Shown here piece after piece: positions 56,263 to 64,000 of a stretch of 64,000 bases of DNA; position 1 is the stretch's first letter, and each line of letters starts with the position of its first letter. The stretch comes from Amycolatopsis suaedae (lineage in GTDB: Bacteria > Actinomycetota > Actinomycetes > Mycobacteriales > Pseudonocardiaceae): assembly GCF_004214935.1 (NCBI RefSeq), contig NZ_SFCC01000010.1, positions 248,001 to 312,000 of the forward strand. Direction: 5' to 3'. The notes beneath the pieces were generated by a model. The model did no database searches, was not told the origin of the DNA, and saw nothing but the letters and a program-made list of their open reading frames with translations. Made by a program: the position numbers and the translations under genes.

Positions 56263-57425
56263 GTCGCTCCCTCACCGCTCACCGGAAGTTCCGCTCGCAC
56301 CTCGAACCCGCCGTCGACCACGGACGCCCGCACCCAGCCGCCCAGCGCCTCGGCCCGCTCCCGCATGCCGCGCAGGCCGTTGCCGGTCTTCGGCGGCGTC
56401 GCGCCCTGCCCGTCGTCCCGGACGACCAGCTGGAACACGTTACCGCTGCGGCGCAGCCGCACGTCGACGTTCCGCGGCTGGTTCGCGTGCCGGACGACGT
56501 TGGTCAGCGACTCCTGCAGGATCCGGTAGGCGGCCTGATCGGTCGGTGCGGGCAGCTGGCCCGGCTCGCCGTGCACCCGCACGTTCAGCCCGGCCGCGCT
56601 CGCGTGGTCGATCAGCTCCGACATCTGCTGCAGGCTCGGCGACGGACCGGTCTCCTGCCCACCCCGCAGCACCGCCAGCGTGGCCCGCAGGTCGGTCAGC
56701 GCCGACGCGCTGGCCTCCTTGATGTTGTGCAGCGCCTCCTTGGCCTGCTCCGGGCGCCGGTCGGCGACGTGTGCGGCCACCCCGGCCTGCACGTTGATCA
56801 TCGCCAGGCTGTGTGCCACGACGTCGTGCACCTCGCGGGCGATCCGCAGCCGTTCCTGCTCGGCCATCCGGACGGCGTGCTCCGCGGCCTGGTCCCGCCG
56901 TGCCCGGTTGGCGGCCATGCGGTCACGCACGGCGAGCCCGATCCCGATGACCGCGACCACGCCGCCGACAAGCCCGGCGGCTCCCGCTCCCGGCAGCCAC
57001 TGGCCGTTGGCCGCCACGTAGGTGACGTACAGCCCGAGCAGCAACGCCCCGCCGGCGACGGCACCCGGCACCAGCCCGCGCAGCCGGGTCAGCGTGAACA
57101 ACGCGACCGCGGGGGCGACGATCACCGGGCCACCCGGGTAGTTGGAGTGGTAGTACGCGATGGCCAGCACCGCGGTGACCGCGAAGACCGGCAGGGGGAA
57201 CCGGCGGGCGAGCAGCAGCGGCAACGTGGCCGCGAACAGCCAGCAGTAGCCCAGCAGGTCCAGCATCCGTCCGGTGGGCTCGACGAACTCGCCGGGCGCC
57301 CCCGGCCACCGGCCCCGCCAGTGCGACGCGCTGGTGGTGGTACCGGCGACGAACCCCGCCACGATGACCGCCAATGCGACGTCACCCGCGCTGGGAACAC
57401 GCTGCGTGCGCTTCTCCGGAACCAC
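56259..57425 (-). CDS. NarL-type sensor histidine kinase
   Basis: A 388-residue membrane kinase. Five or so helices in the first 165 residues are followed by a HisKA_3 dimerisation domain with the phospho-His in RIAREVHDVVAHSLAM and an HATPase (ILQESLTNVVRHANQ, KTGNGLRGMRERAEALGG). There is no large sensory loop, so the signal is probably sensed in or at the membrane. It is coupled with its response regulator by ATGA, and the downstream membrane-protein gene may be its target. Confidence 0.94.
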   Translation of the reverse strand: MVPEKRTQRVPSAGDVALAVIVAGFVAGTTTSASHWRGRWPGAPGEFVEPTGRMLDLLGYCWLFAATLPLLLARRFPLPVFAVTAVLAIAYYHSNYPGGPVIVAPAVALFTLTRLRGLVPGAVAGGALLLGLYVTYVAANGQWLPGAGAAGLVGGVVAVIGIGLAVRDRMAANRARRDQAAEHAVRMAEQERLRIAREVHDVVAHSLAMINVQAGVAAHVADRRPEQAKEALHNIKEASASALTDLRATLAVLRGGQETGPSPSLQQMSELIDHASAAGLNVRVHGEPGQLPAPTDQAAYRILQESLTNVVRHANQPRNVDVRLRRSGNVFQLVVRDDGQGATPPKTGNGLRGMRERAEALGGWVRASVVDGGFEVRAELPVSGEGAT

Positions 57426-57482
57426 ACGTCGAAGTTACGGCACCCGACCGGCCCAGGCGTCCGTTGAAAAGCGGCTGTTGGG

Positions 57483-58316
57483 TTACGACGTGTGCATTAG
57501 GCCGCGTCGAAGTGCCAGGCCAAGTAGCACGCCCGCGAGCACCTGGATCGCACACACGGCCAGGTGCCCCACCGAGATCTCACCGGCGGGCAGCCGCACG
57601 GCCGCGCCGGTCAGCAGGGTCCAGCCACCCCAGCCGAACAGCATCCCGCTGCCTGCCCACGCCGCCGCCAGCGCGACGGCCGAACGGCCCAGCGTCCCGG
57701 CGATGGCGAGTACCGTCCCCGCGGCCAGCAGCCAGCCGAGCAGATCCATCGGTGCCAGCACCAGCCAGCCGGCCAGCCCGGCGACGGCGACCGCGATCCC
57801 GGCCCAGCCCAGCCGGCTCCGGGCCGCACGCGGCGCGAACGCCCCTGGCCAGCGGCGCCGGGCGTAGAGCAGGAACGCCGCTCCCAGCGCCAGCCCCTGC
57901 CAGGCGAACCCGCCGTAGACCACGGCCCACACCCAGTCCTTCAACGGCAGGTCAGCCGGCACCTCCCCGCCGAGGAACTGGCCGATCGCCACCGGCGCGG
58001 CCGCGACGATCGGCACCAGCAGCCCGAGCCCGACCCACGCCGGGAACAGCACCAGCCACCCCGGCAGCCGCAGGCCCCACGGCAGGGTCAGCGCGAGTGC
58101 CACCACCACGGCCGCGAGATCGAGCAGCCCGGTCAGCGCGTTGCCCGCGTACATCAGGGGTGTCCGGACGAACTCCGGATCGTTCAGCCCGACCGTGCCA
58201 CCGGTCAGCCAGGACACCTTCAGTACCAGGTACGGCACGGTGCCCAGCACCGCCGCACAGCCCAGCACCACCCGGCCGACCGAGGGCCGCTCGACTTTCA
58301 CCGACAGAACCGCCAT
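57483..58316 (-). CDS. Polytopic membrane protein of unknown function
   Basis: A 277-residue protein with about seven membrane helices and few loops. No recognisable family signature. The N-terminus is VLSVKVERPSVGRVVLG. It lies 57 bases upstream of the NarL-type kinase on the same strand, and may be a sensing or transport partner of that two-component system, although this is conjecture. The ATG at 58316 is chosen as the first Met before the helices; a longer upstream frame is not credible. Confidence 0.72.
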   Translation of the reverse strand: MAVLSVKVERPSVGRVVLGCAAVLGTVPYLVLKVSWLTGGTVGLNDPEFVRTPLMYAGNALTGLLDLAAVVVALALTLPWGLRLPGWLVLFPAWVGLGLLVPIVAAAPVAIGQFLGGEVPADLPLKDWVWAVVYGGFAWQGLALGAAFLLYARRRWPGAFAPRAARSRLGWAGIAVAVAGLAGWLVLAPMDLLGWLLAAGTVLAIAGTLGRSAVALAAAWAGSGMLFGWGGWTLLTGAAVRLPAGEISVGHLAVCAIQVLAGVLLGLALRRGLMHTS

Positions 58317-58369
58317 GCCACCGAGTCTGCGGCCCGGACCCGCCGCGATCCTCCCGCGTGCGGCCGAGG

Positions 58370-59188
58370 TCAGTCCCCCTCGGGAGGGAACACCGGCAGC
58401 TTGGCCTGGGTGGCCTCGTCGGCCGGGGTGAACGTGGCCAGCCGCACCTCGGAACGCTGGCCGAACCACAGGTAGGTGAACTCGAACCGGAGGTAGCCCG
58501 CCTCGGGATGATCGAACGACTTGGTCAGGCTGTGCACGCCCCGCACCTCGTGCTGGTTCCACATCGCCAGGAACTCCGGCGACTCCCGGCGCAGCTCCTT
58601 GACCAGGCATTTCCAGCCCGGCTCGGCGACGTGTGTCGCCATCGCCCCACGGAACTGCGCGACGAACCGCGGCATGCTCTCCGGCCAGTCGGCGATCCGG
58701 GCCTTCCAGTCCGGGTCGAGGAAACACAGCCGCAGCGAGTTGCGCTGGTCGAACGGCCGCCTGCCGATGTCGGTGAGCCAGTCGTAGCCGCGGTTGAACG
58801 CCAGGATGTCGGTCCTGGTGTTCTGCACGACCGCCGGGAACGGTTCGAGCTTGGCCAGCATGCGCCGCACGGGCGGGGTGACGGCCGCCGAGTCACCGTC
58901 CAGTGGCAGCACCTCACGGGCTCCGGCCAGCCGGAACAGGTGGGCCCGTTCGTGCGGGTCGAGCCGCAGGGTGCGGGACACCGCGTCGAGCACCTGCTCC
59001 GACGCCCGGATGTCGCGCCCCTGCTCGAGCCAGGTGTACCAGGTGACCCCGACACCGGCGAGCTGCGCGACCTCCTCGCGGCGAAGACCCGGCGTGCGCC
59101 GCCTGCCGCCCGGGGGCAGGCCCACCTGCTCGGGTGTGATCCGCTCCCGCCTGCTGCGCAGGAAGTGGCCCAGTACGCGGCGGCGCAT
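58370..59188 (-). CDS. XRE regulator with MmyB-like ligand-binding domain
   Basis: A 272-residue transcriptional regulator. The helix-turn-helix (LRREEVAQLAGVGVTWYTWLEQGR) follows the family opening LGHFLRSRRERITPEQVGLP, and residues about 100-265 form the MmyB-like ligand-binding domain (FPAVVQNTRTDILAFNRGYDWL, RNSLRLCFLDPDWKARI). These regulators usually control divergent transporter genes. It faces the DHA2 efflux gene across a region with repeated CCAGGTA/TACCTGG sites. I start it at the ATG 59188 in line with the family. Confidence 0.9.
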   Translation of the reverse strand: MRRRVLGHFLRSRRERITPEQVGLPPGGRRRTPGLRREEVAQLAGVGVTWYTWLEQGRDIRASEQVLDAVSRTLRLDPHERAHLFRLAGAREVLPLDGDSAAVTPPVRRMLAKLEPFPAVVQNTRTDILAFNRGYDWLTDIGRRPFDQRNSLRLCFLDPDWKARIADWPESMPRFVAQFRGAMATHVAEPGWKCLVKELRRESPEFLAMWNQHEVRGVHSLTKSFDHPEAGYLRFEFTYLWFGQRSEVRLATFTPADEATQAKLPVFPPEGD

Positions 59189-59199
59189 CGAATCGGGAG

Positions 59200-59295
59200 T
59201 ACCTGGGGCTACGGTGGTCACCCAGCCACGATCCCACGGGCGGCAGGCGGTTACCAGGTACCAGGGATACCTGGATAAACACGCACTGGTACCAG
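59200..59295. promoter_or_regulatory. Array of CCAGGTA/TACCTGG operator half-sites
   Basis: TACCTGG (59200-59206), the perfect dyad CCAGGTA-CCAGGGA-TACCTGG (59254-59274) and the palindrome CTGGTACCAG (59286-59295) lie between the divergent regulator and efflux genes. The repetition of the same hexamer strongly suggests the binding site of the MmyB-like regulator. Confidence 0.65.
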
Positions 59296-59322
59296 GGTCC
59301 CCTGCGCCCGAGGCTGGTAGCC

Positions 59323-60747
59323 GTGACAGTCCAGACCGAACGGCCGACAGCCGTTCTCCCCGCTTCCACGCTGAGCGCACGCAGCCTGTACACGGTGCTG
59401 CTGGGCACGGCGCTTCCACTCATCGACTACTTCATCGTCAACGTCGCGCTGCCGACCATCGGCGCCGACCTCGCCACCTCCGCGGCCACGCTGGAGCTGG
59501 TCGTCGCGGGCTACGGCGTCGCGTTCGCCACGCTGCTCGTCCTCGGCGGCAGGCTCGGCGACGCCTTCGGCAGGCGCAGGCTCTACCAGCTCGGCCTGAC
59601 CGCGTTCACCCTCACCTCGCTGGCGTGCGGGATCGCCCCGGACGCCGGCACGCTCGTCGTCGCCCGGATCGCCCAGGGCGCCTCGGCGGCGCTGATGTTC
59701 CCGCAGGTCCTGGCCATCATCCAGGCCGGAACCAGCGGGCTGGAGCGGTCGCGGGCGCTCGGCAAGTACGGCGCGACGGCCGGCAGCGCGATGGTCATCG
59801 GCCAGCTACTTGGCGGGCTGCTGGTCGCCGCCGACATCGCCGGTACCGGCTGGCGGCCGATCTTCCTGGTCAACGTGCCCATCGGGCTACTGGGCCTGCT
59901 GCTGTCCCGCCGGCTCCCGGAAAGCCGGTCCAGCGTGCCGCTGGGCGCCGACCGGCTCGGCACCGCGTTGCTCGGGTTCACCCTGCTCGCCTTCCTGATC
60001 CCGGTGACCGAGGGGCGCGCGCTGGGCTGGCCGGTGTGGGCGTGGGTGCTGCTGGCCGTCTCGCCGGTCAGCGCCGTCGCGCTGGTGTGGTCCCAGCGAC
60101 GTGCCGAACGGGCAGGTCGTACCCCCCTGCTGCCACCGTCGGTCCTGCGGATGCCGGGAATGCGGCGCGGCCTGGCGATCGGCGTGCCGTTCTTCGCCGC
60201 GTTCGGCGGCATGATGTTCGTCTACGCGGTGACCCTGCAGGACGGGCTGCACCTGGGACCGGCGCAGGCCGGTCTGGCGATGACCCCGATGGCCGTCGCG
60301 TTCATGGTCACCTCGCTGGCCAGCAGCAGGCTGGTGACGCGGTACGGGCACTGGGTGGTCGTGGCCGGCGGCGCGCTGCAGGGCGTCGGGCTGCTGTTGC
60401 TCGCCGGAGCGTTCGGGCTGGCCTGGCCGGACGTGACCGTGCTCGACCTGGCACCGGGCATGGTGGTCTGCGGCATCGGGCAGGGCATGGCGGTGACCAC
60501 CCTGTTCCGCGTGGTGCTGTCCGGCGTTCCAGCCGACCTCGCCGGTGTCGGCAGCGGCGCACTCTCGACGACCCAGCAGGCGTCCAACGCCTCCGGCGTC
60601 GCCATCCTGGGCAGCCTGTTCTCCGGGCTCACCGCGTCCGGTGCGCTGGACATGCGCACGGCGTTCCTGCTGGTCCTGGGCCTGCAGCTGGCCGGGTCGA
60701 TCGTGGTGGTCACCGCCGGGCGCAAGCTGCCGGACCCCCGGGCCTGA
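59323..60747 (+). CDS. DHA2-type MFS efflux transporter
   Basis: A 474-residue drug:H+ antiporter of the 14-helix DHA2 group (QacA/EmrB-like). Motif A is GGRLGDAFGRRR (76-87), motif C-like residues follow in the fifth helix, and SARSLYTVLLGTALPLIDYFIVNVALPTI marks the first helix. It exports drugs or secondary metabolites. It is divergent from the MmyB-like regulator, which likely represses it at the CCAGGTA sites. GTG 59323 is the start. It ends against the convergent LysR-type gene. Confidence 0.93.
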   Translation: MTVQTERPTAVLPASTLSARSLYTVLLGTALPLIDYFIVNVALPTIGADLATSAATLELVVAGYGVAFATLLVLGGRLGDAFGRRRLYQLGLTAFTLTSLACGIAPDAGTLVVARIAQGASAALMFPQVLAIIQAGTSGLERSRALGKYGATAGSAMVIGQLLGGLLVAADIAGTGWRPIFLVNVPIGLLGLLLSRRLPESRSSVPLGADRLGTALLGFTLLAFLIPVTEGRALGWPVWAWVLLAVSPVSAVALVWSQRRAERAGRTPLLPPSVLRMPGMRRGLAIGVPFFAAFGGMMFVYAVTLQDGLHLGPAQAGLAMTPMAVAFMVTSLASSRLVTRYGHWVVVAGGALQGVGLLLLAGAFGLAWPDVTVLDLAPGMVVCGIGQGMAVTTLFRVVLSGVPADLAGVGSGALSTTQQASNASGVAILGSLFSGLTASGALDMRTAFLLVLGLQLAGSIVVVTAGRKLPDPRA

Positions 60748-60748
60748 C

Positions 60749-61729
60749 CTAGCGCTTTGCCAGCGCTCCCCACAACCGGGTGAGGGGATGCTCCGCGCCG
60801 TGCGCGGAGCTTTCCCCTTTCCGGCAGAACACCCCGACCAGCACCTCCTGCGCCGGTTCGAGGTCGCCGTCGAGTTCGAGCACACGTAGCCCGTCGCCCT
60901 CGGCCAGCCTGCCGTCCTCGGCGGCCTCGCCGACGCCCCTCGTCACCAGCATGCAGCCCCTGAGCAGGCCGGACGTGAGCAGTTCGATGCCGTACTGGAT
61001 GGTGTCGATCTCGGCGGCGACGTCCAGCGTCGAGCGGTAGTCCGCGCCGAACCAGCCCTTGAGCACGCCGGTGATCAGCCCCGCCGCGGGGACCACCAGC
61101 GGCAACGTGGTCAGCTCGCTGGCCGCGACGCGGGGTCCCCGCAGGCGGCGCTCGGGCAGGTTCGTCAACAGGGACAGCCCGCTGCGCCGCCATTCCATGA
61201 CGTCGTAGCGTTCCCACAGCGACGAACCGGCGAGGACGCTGCCGCACACCAGGTCCGCCCTGCGATCGTCCAGGCTGGACAGTAGATCCTTGGTCCGCAG
61301 GTGGGTCACCTTCAGCTCGATGCCGTCGCGGCGGAAGTCGTCGGCGACCCGCTCGGTGCCGTCGATGAGGAACCCCAGCGTGAACCGGGTGGTGCCGACG
61401 GTCAGCGTGGTGCCGAGCCTGCGCCGGGAGTCCTCGACGGCGTCCAGCCAGTCCCCCAGCGTTTTCCTGGCCAGTTCCACCAGTACCTCGCCGGTCGGCG
61501 TGAACAGCATGGCCTTTCCGCGTCCCTGCTTTCGCACGAGCGGTTCACCACACAGTTCACCGAAATTGCGGTTCACCGTGTCCAGCTGCTTCTGGATACT
61601 CGACTGCTCCCGGCCGAGCAGCCGGGCGGCACCGAGCGCGGTTCCGGTGTCGCGGACCGCGATCAACGTCCGCAGCTGGTCCATTGTGGTGTCCAGCAAC
61701 GGTTGTGGACTGTCGAGCTGTCTGCTCAT
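60749..61729 (-). CDS. LysR-like transcriptional regulator
   Basis: A 326-residue protein. An N-terminal winged helix (MDQLRTLIAVRDTGTALGAARLLGREQSSIQKQLDTVNRNFG, then PLVRKQGRGKAMLFTPTGEVLVELA) fits the LysR pattern, with a following effector region (LTVGTTRFTLGFLIDGTERVADDF, and ELLTSGLLRGCMLVTRG). The HTH is diverged, with LGREQSSIQKQLDTVN in place of the usual LNLSQPAVS-type helix. The ATG at 61729 is chosen; upstream codons are possible. It is divergent from a membrane-protein gene at 61877, a possible target. Confidence 0.82.
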   Translation of the reverse strand: MSRQLDSPQPLLDTTMDQLRTLIAVRDTGTALGAARLLGREQSSIQKQLDTVNRNFGELCGEPLVRKQGRGKAMLFTPTGEVLVELARKTLGDWLDAVEDSRRRLGTTLTVGTTRFTLGFLIDGTERVADDFRRDGIELKVTHLRTKDLLSSLDDRRADLVCGSVLAGSSLWERYDVMEWRRSGLSLLTNLPERRLRGPRVAASELTTLPLVVPAAGLITGVLKGWFGADYRSTLDVAAEIDTIQYGIELLTSGLLRGCMLVTRGVGEAAEDGRLAEGDGLRVLELDGDLEPAQEVLVGVFCRKGESSAHGAEHPLTRLWGALAKR

Positions 61730-61876
61730 GAGGCGAGAGTGTATCGGCAGCCGGAAACTGATCCGCATTACACGACAATTTATCTTCACATTAGTTTCTC
61801 GACTCACTGTTCATCACGCCATGGCCCGTGGCACACTCTGGCGCCTCCCCATCCCTTTCCTAGGAGAAATTGCGAC

Positions 61877-62443
61877 GTGAATCATCCACAAACGATGCAC
61901 CCTGCCCAGCCGACAACACAGCCCGTATCGAAGCCGGGGACGGTGATGGCCGCGGTGGGGGCGGCCATCGCCGCGGCGGCCGCCGCCGTCGTCGGTGCGG
62001 TGCTGGTGTTCGCCGGCGGCAAGGAGCTGGCAGAGACGAACCTCAAGGAGGCCATCGACACGCTCGGCCCGAGCATCGGTCTCCCGGACGGCATCACGGC
62101 GGCCGACATCGAGTCGCTGTCACCCGCGATGTGGCAGCTGGTCGTCGACGAGCGGGCACAGCAACTCGTCGTGCGCGGGGGCATGGCGGTGTTCTTCGCG
62201 CTCTGGCTGCTGATCGCCGGGCTGTGTGCGCGCAACGCGGCGACCGCGGCGAGGGTGCTGATCACCATCGGTGCCGTGTTCTCGCTGCTGCCGCACGTGC
62301 TGATCGCCTTTGACCACTCCCCGGTCGCCGTGTCGGCGACGAGCTTCGCGGCGATGGCGATCGGCCTGGTCGCGGTGGTGCTGTGCTGGCTGCCGGCGAA
62401 CAACGCCTACGTACGGGCACGCAAGGCCGCCAGGTTCGCCTGA
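61877..62443 (+). CDS. Four-helix membrane protein
   Basis: A 188-residue protein with about four membrane helices (residues 25-48, 96-115, 119-138 and 146-167), separated by an extracytoplasmic loop of about 45 residues (KELAETNLKEAIDTLGPSIGLPDGITAADIESLSPAMWQLVVD). The N-terminus has a Gln/Pro-rich leader. The family is not known. The GTG has AGGAGAA nine bases upstream. It is divergent from the LysR-like regulator and separate from the sigma-factor gene that follows. Confidence 0.75.
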   Translation: MNHPQTMHPAQPTTQPVSKPGTVMAAVGAAIAAAAAAVVGAVLVFAGGKELAETNLKEAIDTLGPSIGLPDGITAADIESLSPAMWQLVVDERAQQLVVRGGMAVFFALWLLIAGLCARNAATAARVLITIGAVFSLLPHVLIAFDHSPVAVSATSFAAMAIGLVAVVLCWLPANNAYVRARKAARFA

Positions 62444-62499
62444 ACCCCTTCACCCATTCGGGGCATCGGAGCCTGATCGTCCCGGACGACGATGGGTAT

Positions 62500-63015
62500 G
62501 TGAACGAACCCAGGGCACGACCGGATCCCGCGTTCGCGCTGCTTGAGCTGTACGACACGGCGCTACCGGAGGTCTACGGCTATCTCCTGGCCAGGTGCGG
62601 TGACCGCACGCTGGCTGAGGAGCTGACGTCGGAGACCTTTCTCGGCGCCGTCGCGGCAGCCCGGCAGGCGAACGTGGAGATCGGCGTGCCCTGGCTGATC
62701 GGGGTGGCCAGGCACAAGCTGGCCGACCACTGGCGCAGGCTCGAACGGGAGCGGCGCGGCCTGCGGCTGGTGCACCAGGACGAGCAGCAGCTGGTGGATC
62801 CGTGGGACGCCGAACTGGACGCCCTGCGGGCCAGGCAGGTACTGGCCCAGCTCGAACCGCACCACCAGGCCGCGCTGACCCTGCGGTACCTGGACGGGCT
62901 CGGCGTGCCACGAGTGGCGGAGCTGCTCGGCCGCACGGTGCACGCAACCGAGGCGTTGCTGGTGCGGGCTCGCTCGGCGTTCCGGCGGGCCTACGAGGGA
63001 GGTAAGGATGACTGA
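62500..63015 (+). CDS. ECF sigma factor
   Basis: A 171-residue ECF-type sigma factor. Region 2 is LLELYDTALPEVYGYLLARCG, LAEELTSETFLGAVAAARQ, and VPWLIGVARHKLADHWRR. Region 4 is LEPHHQAALTLRYLDGLGVPRVAELLGRTVHATEALLVRARSAFRRAY. It overlaps the next gene by eight bases, and no separate anti-sigma gene is seen. The VOC protein and NTF2-like protein that follow are the likely regulated or regulating partners. GTG 62500 is the start. Confidence 0.9.
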   Translation: MNEPRARPDPAFALLELYDTALPEVYGYLLARCGDRTLAEELTSETFLGAVAAARQANVEIGVPWLIGVARHKLADHWRRLERERRGLRLVHQDEQQLVDPWDAELDALRARQVLAQLEPHHQAALTLRYLDGLGVPRVAELLGRTVHATEALLVRARSAFRRAYEGGKDD

Positions 63016-63523
63016 CCCCTTCGACGCGCTGCGTGCCGAGAACACGCCGGTGGCCCCCGATCCCGCGTTCGCGGCGGAGCTGCGTGCGCGGCTGGTGGAC
63101 GCCGTGCTGAACGGAGACGACATCACGAGTGACCGGGTGACGGCCACCGTCCACGCGCTGACGCCGTACCTCGCGGTGTCCGACGCCCGCGGGGCGATGA
63201 GGTTCTACGTCGACGTGTTCGACGCGACGGTGCGTGGCGAGCCGGTCATCATGACCGACGGCAAGGTCGGCCACGCCGAGGTCGCCATCGGCGACTCGGT
63301 GCTGATGCTGGCCGAGGAGTTCCCGGAGATCGGGCACACGGTCGCGGCGAGCGGCGGGCCGCTGATCCGGGTCGAGGTGCTCGACGTCGACCGGGCGGTG
63401 GCGCGGGCGAGCGAGCTCGGCGCCAGCGTCGACCGCGCGCCGCGGGACACCGGGCACGGCTACGGAGCGAACATCACCGACCCGTTCGGTCAGCGCTGGA
63501 TGCTGGCCCAGCGGCCGGGCTGA
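63008..63523 (+). CDS. VOC-family protein with a sigma-partner-like N-terminus
   Basis: A 171-residue protein. The first 40 residues (TDPFDALRAENTPVAPDPAFAAELRARLVDAV) form a helical tag also seen in proteins encoded next to ECF factors. The rest is a vicinal-oxygen-chelate (glyoxalase-like) domain (LTPYLAVSDARGAMRFYVDVFDA, YGANITDPFGQRW). Few of the VOC metal residues are evident, so it may be a binding protein and not an enzyme. It overlaps the sigma gene by eight bases. It could act as a sensing partner of the sigma factor, which is inferred. Confidence 0.85.
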   Translation: MTDPFDALRAENTPVAPDPAFAAELRARLVDAVLNGDDITSDRVTATVHALTPYLAVSDARGAMRFYVDVFDATVRGEPVIMTDGKVGHAEVAIGDSVLMLAEEFPEIGHTVAASGGPLIRVEVLDVDRAVARASELGASVDRAPRDTGHGYGANITDPFGQRWMLAQRPG

Positions 63524-63541
63524 CAAGGAAGGAGGTGCCGG

Positions 63542-63919
63542 TTGGCGGATGTGACGTATGCGGACTGGCTGGACAAGCTGTGGAACGGCGACCTCGACCG
63601 GCTGGAGGATCTGGCCGCCGAGGTGGTGTCGGCCGACTTCACCGGCACCTGGCCAGGGCGGCCCGGCTTCGTGACCGGGCCCGGCGAGCTGGCGGCGGTC
63701 ATCCGGGAGGGCCGCACCATGTTCGACGAGCTGCGGTTCGAGGTCGAGGTCGGTCCCCTGGCCGACGGCGACCTGGTGGCCGCCCGCTGGGTGGGCAGGG
63801 GGCGGTACCAGGGTGAGCCCGTCGAGTTCCGCGGGCACGACCTGCTGCGACGCGACGGCGGCCGCTTCGTCGAGTACTGGGTGATCGCCGAGGACCCGGT
63901 TCAGCGGCCGACGGCGTAG
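63542..63919 (+). CDS. NTF2/SnoaL-like protein
   Basis: A 125-residue single-domain NTF2-like protein. It has the helical opening YADWLDKLWNGDLDRLEDLAAEVVSADF, then strands typical of SnoaL folds (FVTGPGELAAVIREGRTMF, LRFEVEVGPLADGDLVAARWVGRGRYQG, EFRGHDLLRRDGGRFVEYWVI). Such domains bind small hydrophobic ligands or act as isomerases. The TTG at 63542 has AAGGAGG upstream. It is the last gene of the sigma cluster and overlaps the convergent gamma-glutamyltransferase gene by 19 bases. Confidence 0.85.
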   Translation: MADVTYADWLDKLWNGDLDRLEDLAAEVVSADFTGTWPGRPGFVTGPGELAAVIREGRTMFDELRFEVEVGPLADGDLVAARWVGRGRYQGEPVEFRGHDLLRRDGGRFVEYWVIAEDPVQRPTA

Positions 63920-64000
63920 CCCTGCATGCCGCGCGGGTTGGCCGCCGCCTTCAGCAGGCCGGTCGCCGGGTCGCGGGACACCGCCGACAACCTGCCCAGC
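63901..64000 (-). CDS. Gamma-glutamyltransferase family protein, C-terminal end
   Basis: Only the last 32 codons are in the window, encoding LGRLSAVSRDPATGLLKAAA followed by NPRGMQGYAVGR and a TGA stop. This matches the C-terminal end of gamma-glutamyltranspeptidase-like proteins (SxVxxDPxxGxLxAAxxPRxxGxAxGR). The gene runs off the right edge, so length, signal peptide and catalytic Thr cannot be checked. It converges on the NTF2-like gene with a 19-base overlap. Confidence 0.75.
   Translation of the reverse strand, partial: LGRLSAVSRDPATGLLKAAANPRGMQGYAVGR

Noticed and set aside
57374..59278. 634-codon plus-strand open frame opposite the membrane protein and the MmyB-like regulator
   Set aside because: Arg/Pro/Ser-rich antisense translation spanning two well-supported genes.
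1..64000. CRISPR array, insertion sequence, rRNA or biosynthetic gene cluster
   Set aside because: No regularly spaced identical repeats, no transposase or terminal repeats, no rRNA sequence, and the lone P450 and acyltransferase have no PKS/NRPS or similar partners.

Overview
The window is high-GC actinomycete chromosome. The evidence is GTG and TTG starts, many 4-base ATGA/GTGA gene overlaps, several apparently leaderless mRNAs, iron (IdeR/DtxR-type) and DasR-type operators, an ESX-type secretion pair, and a tRNA without encoded CCA. The gene mix and a characteristic degenerate intergenic repeat (17.7-18.2 kb) suggest the Pseudonocardiaceae (Amycolatopsis/Lentzea/Saccharothrix-like); that family call is inference. 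There is no IS element, prophage, CRISPR array or rRNA.

Layout. 0-3.5 kb: cytochrome bd oxidase operon cydA-cydB-cydD on the minus strand, with a DosR-like box before cydA and a parS-like site plus DnaA boxes between cydA and cydB, then cutA. 3.6-9.3 kb: a Gdt1/UPF0016 cation transporter, a DUF998 membrane protein, a homogentisate catabolism cluster (IclR regulator, unknown protein, hmgA), and a secreted repeat protein with a class F sortase. 9.3-16 kb: an iron-box-controlled DUF2470 protein, a CPBP protease, a DM13 protein, arginine deiminase, ferritin, and a SigE-family sigma factor with its membrane partner. 16-18.2 kb: small conserved genes and a 650-base gene-free repeat region. 18.2-29.3 kb: P450, rhodanese, two sodium/solute symporters with DUF485, and a LytS/LytTR two-component pair split by a GH16 glucanase and an SppA-like peptidase.

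29.3-38 kb: serine hydrolase, Fpg/Nei glycosylase, an ECF sigma factor fused to its own anti-sigma domain, tRNA-Gly, an AA10 LPMO behind DasR-type operators, an Imm7 immunity protein, and a NarL-type two-component pair. 38.1-40.3 kb: a lower-GC island with an integrase-core-like protein coupled to a NYN nuclease, plus a Gp49-like toxin/XRE antitoxin pair. 40.3-43.8 kb: msrA and an acyltransferase operon. 43.9-53.2 kb: tandem paralogous membrane proteins followed by a tightly coupled surface-glycan-like cluster (two methyltransferases, two glycosyltransferase-like proteins, a coiled-coil protein). 53.2-55.6 kb: a 29-residue membrane peptide gene and an ESX-type secretion pair with a lipoprotein. 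55.6-64 kb: a second NarL-type pair, an MmyB-like repressor facing a DHA2 efflux pump across a repeated operator, a LysR regulator, an ECF sigma/VOC/NTF2 cluster, and the end of a gamma-glutamyltransferase gene.

The best candidates for something undescribed are the integrase-core-like/NYN nuclease pair (38.1-39.5 kb), the 21-22-base degenerate repeat array (17.7-18.2 kb), the surface-glycan cluster (46.5-53.2 kb), and the parS/DnaA-box cluster inside the cyd operon.
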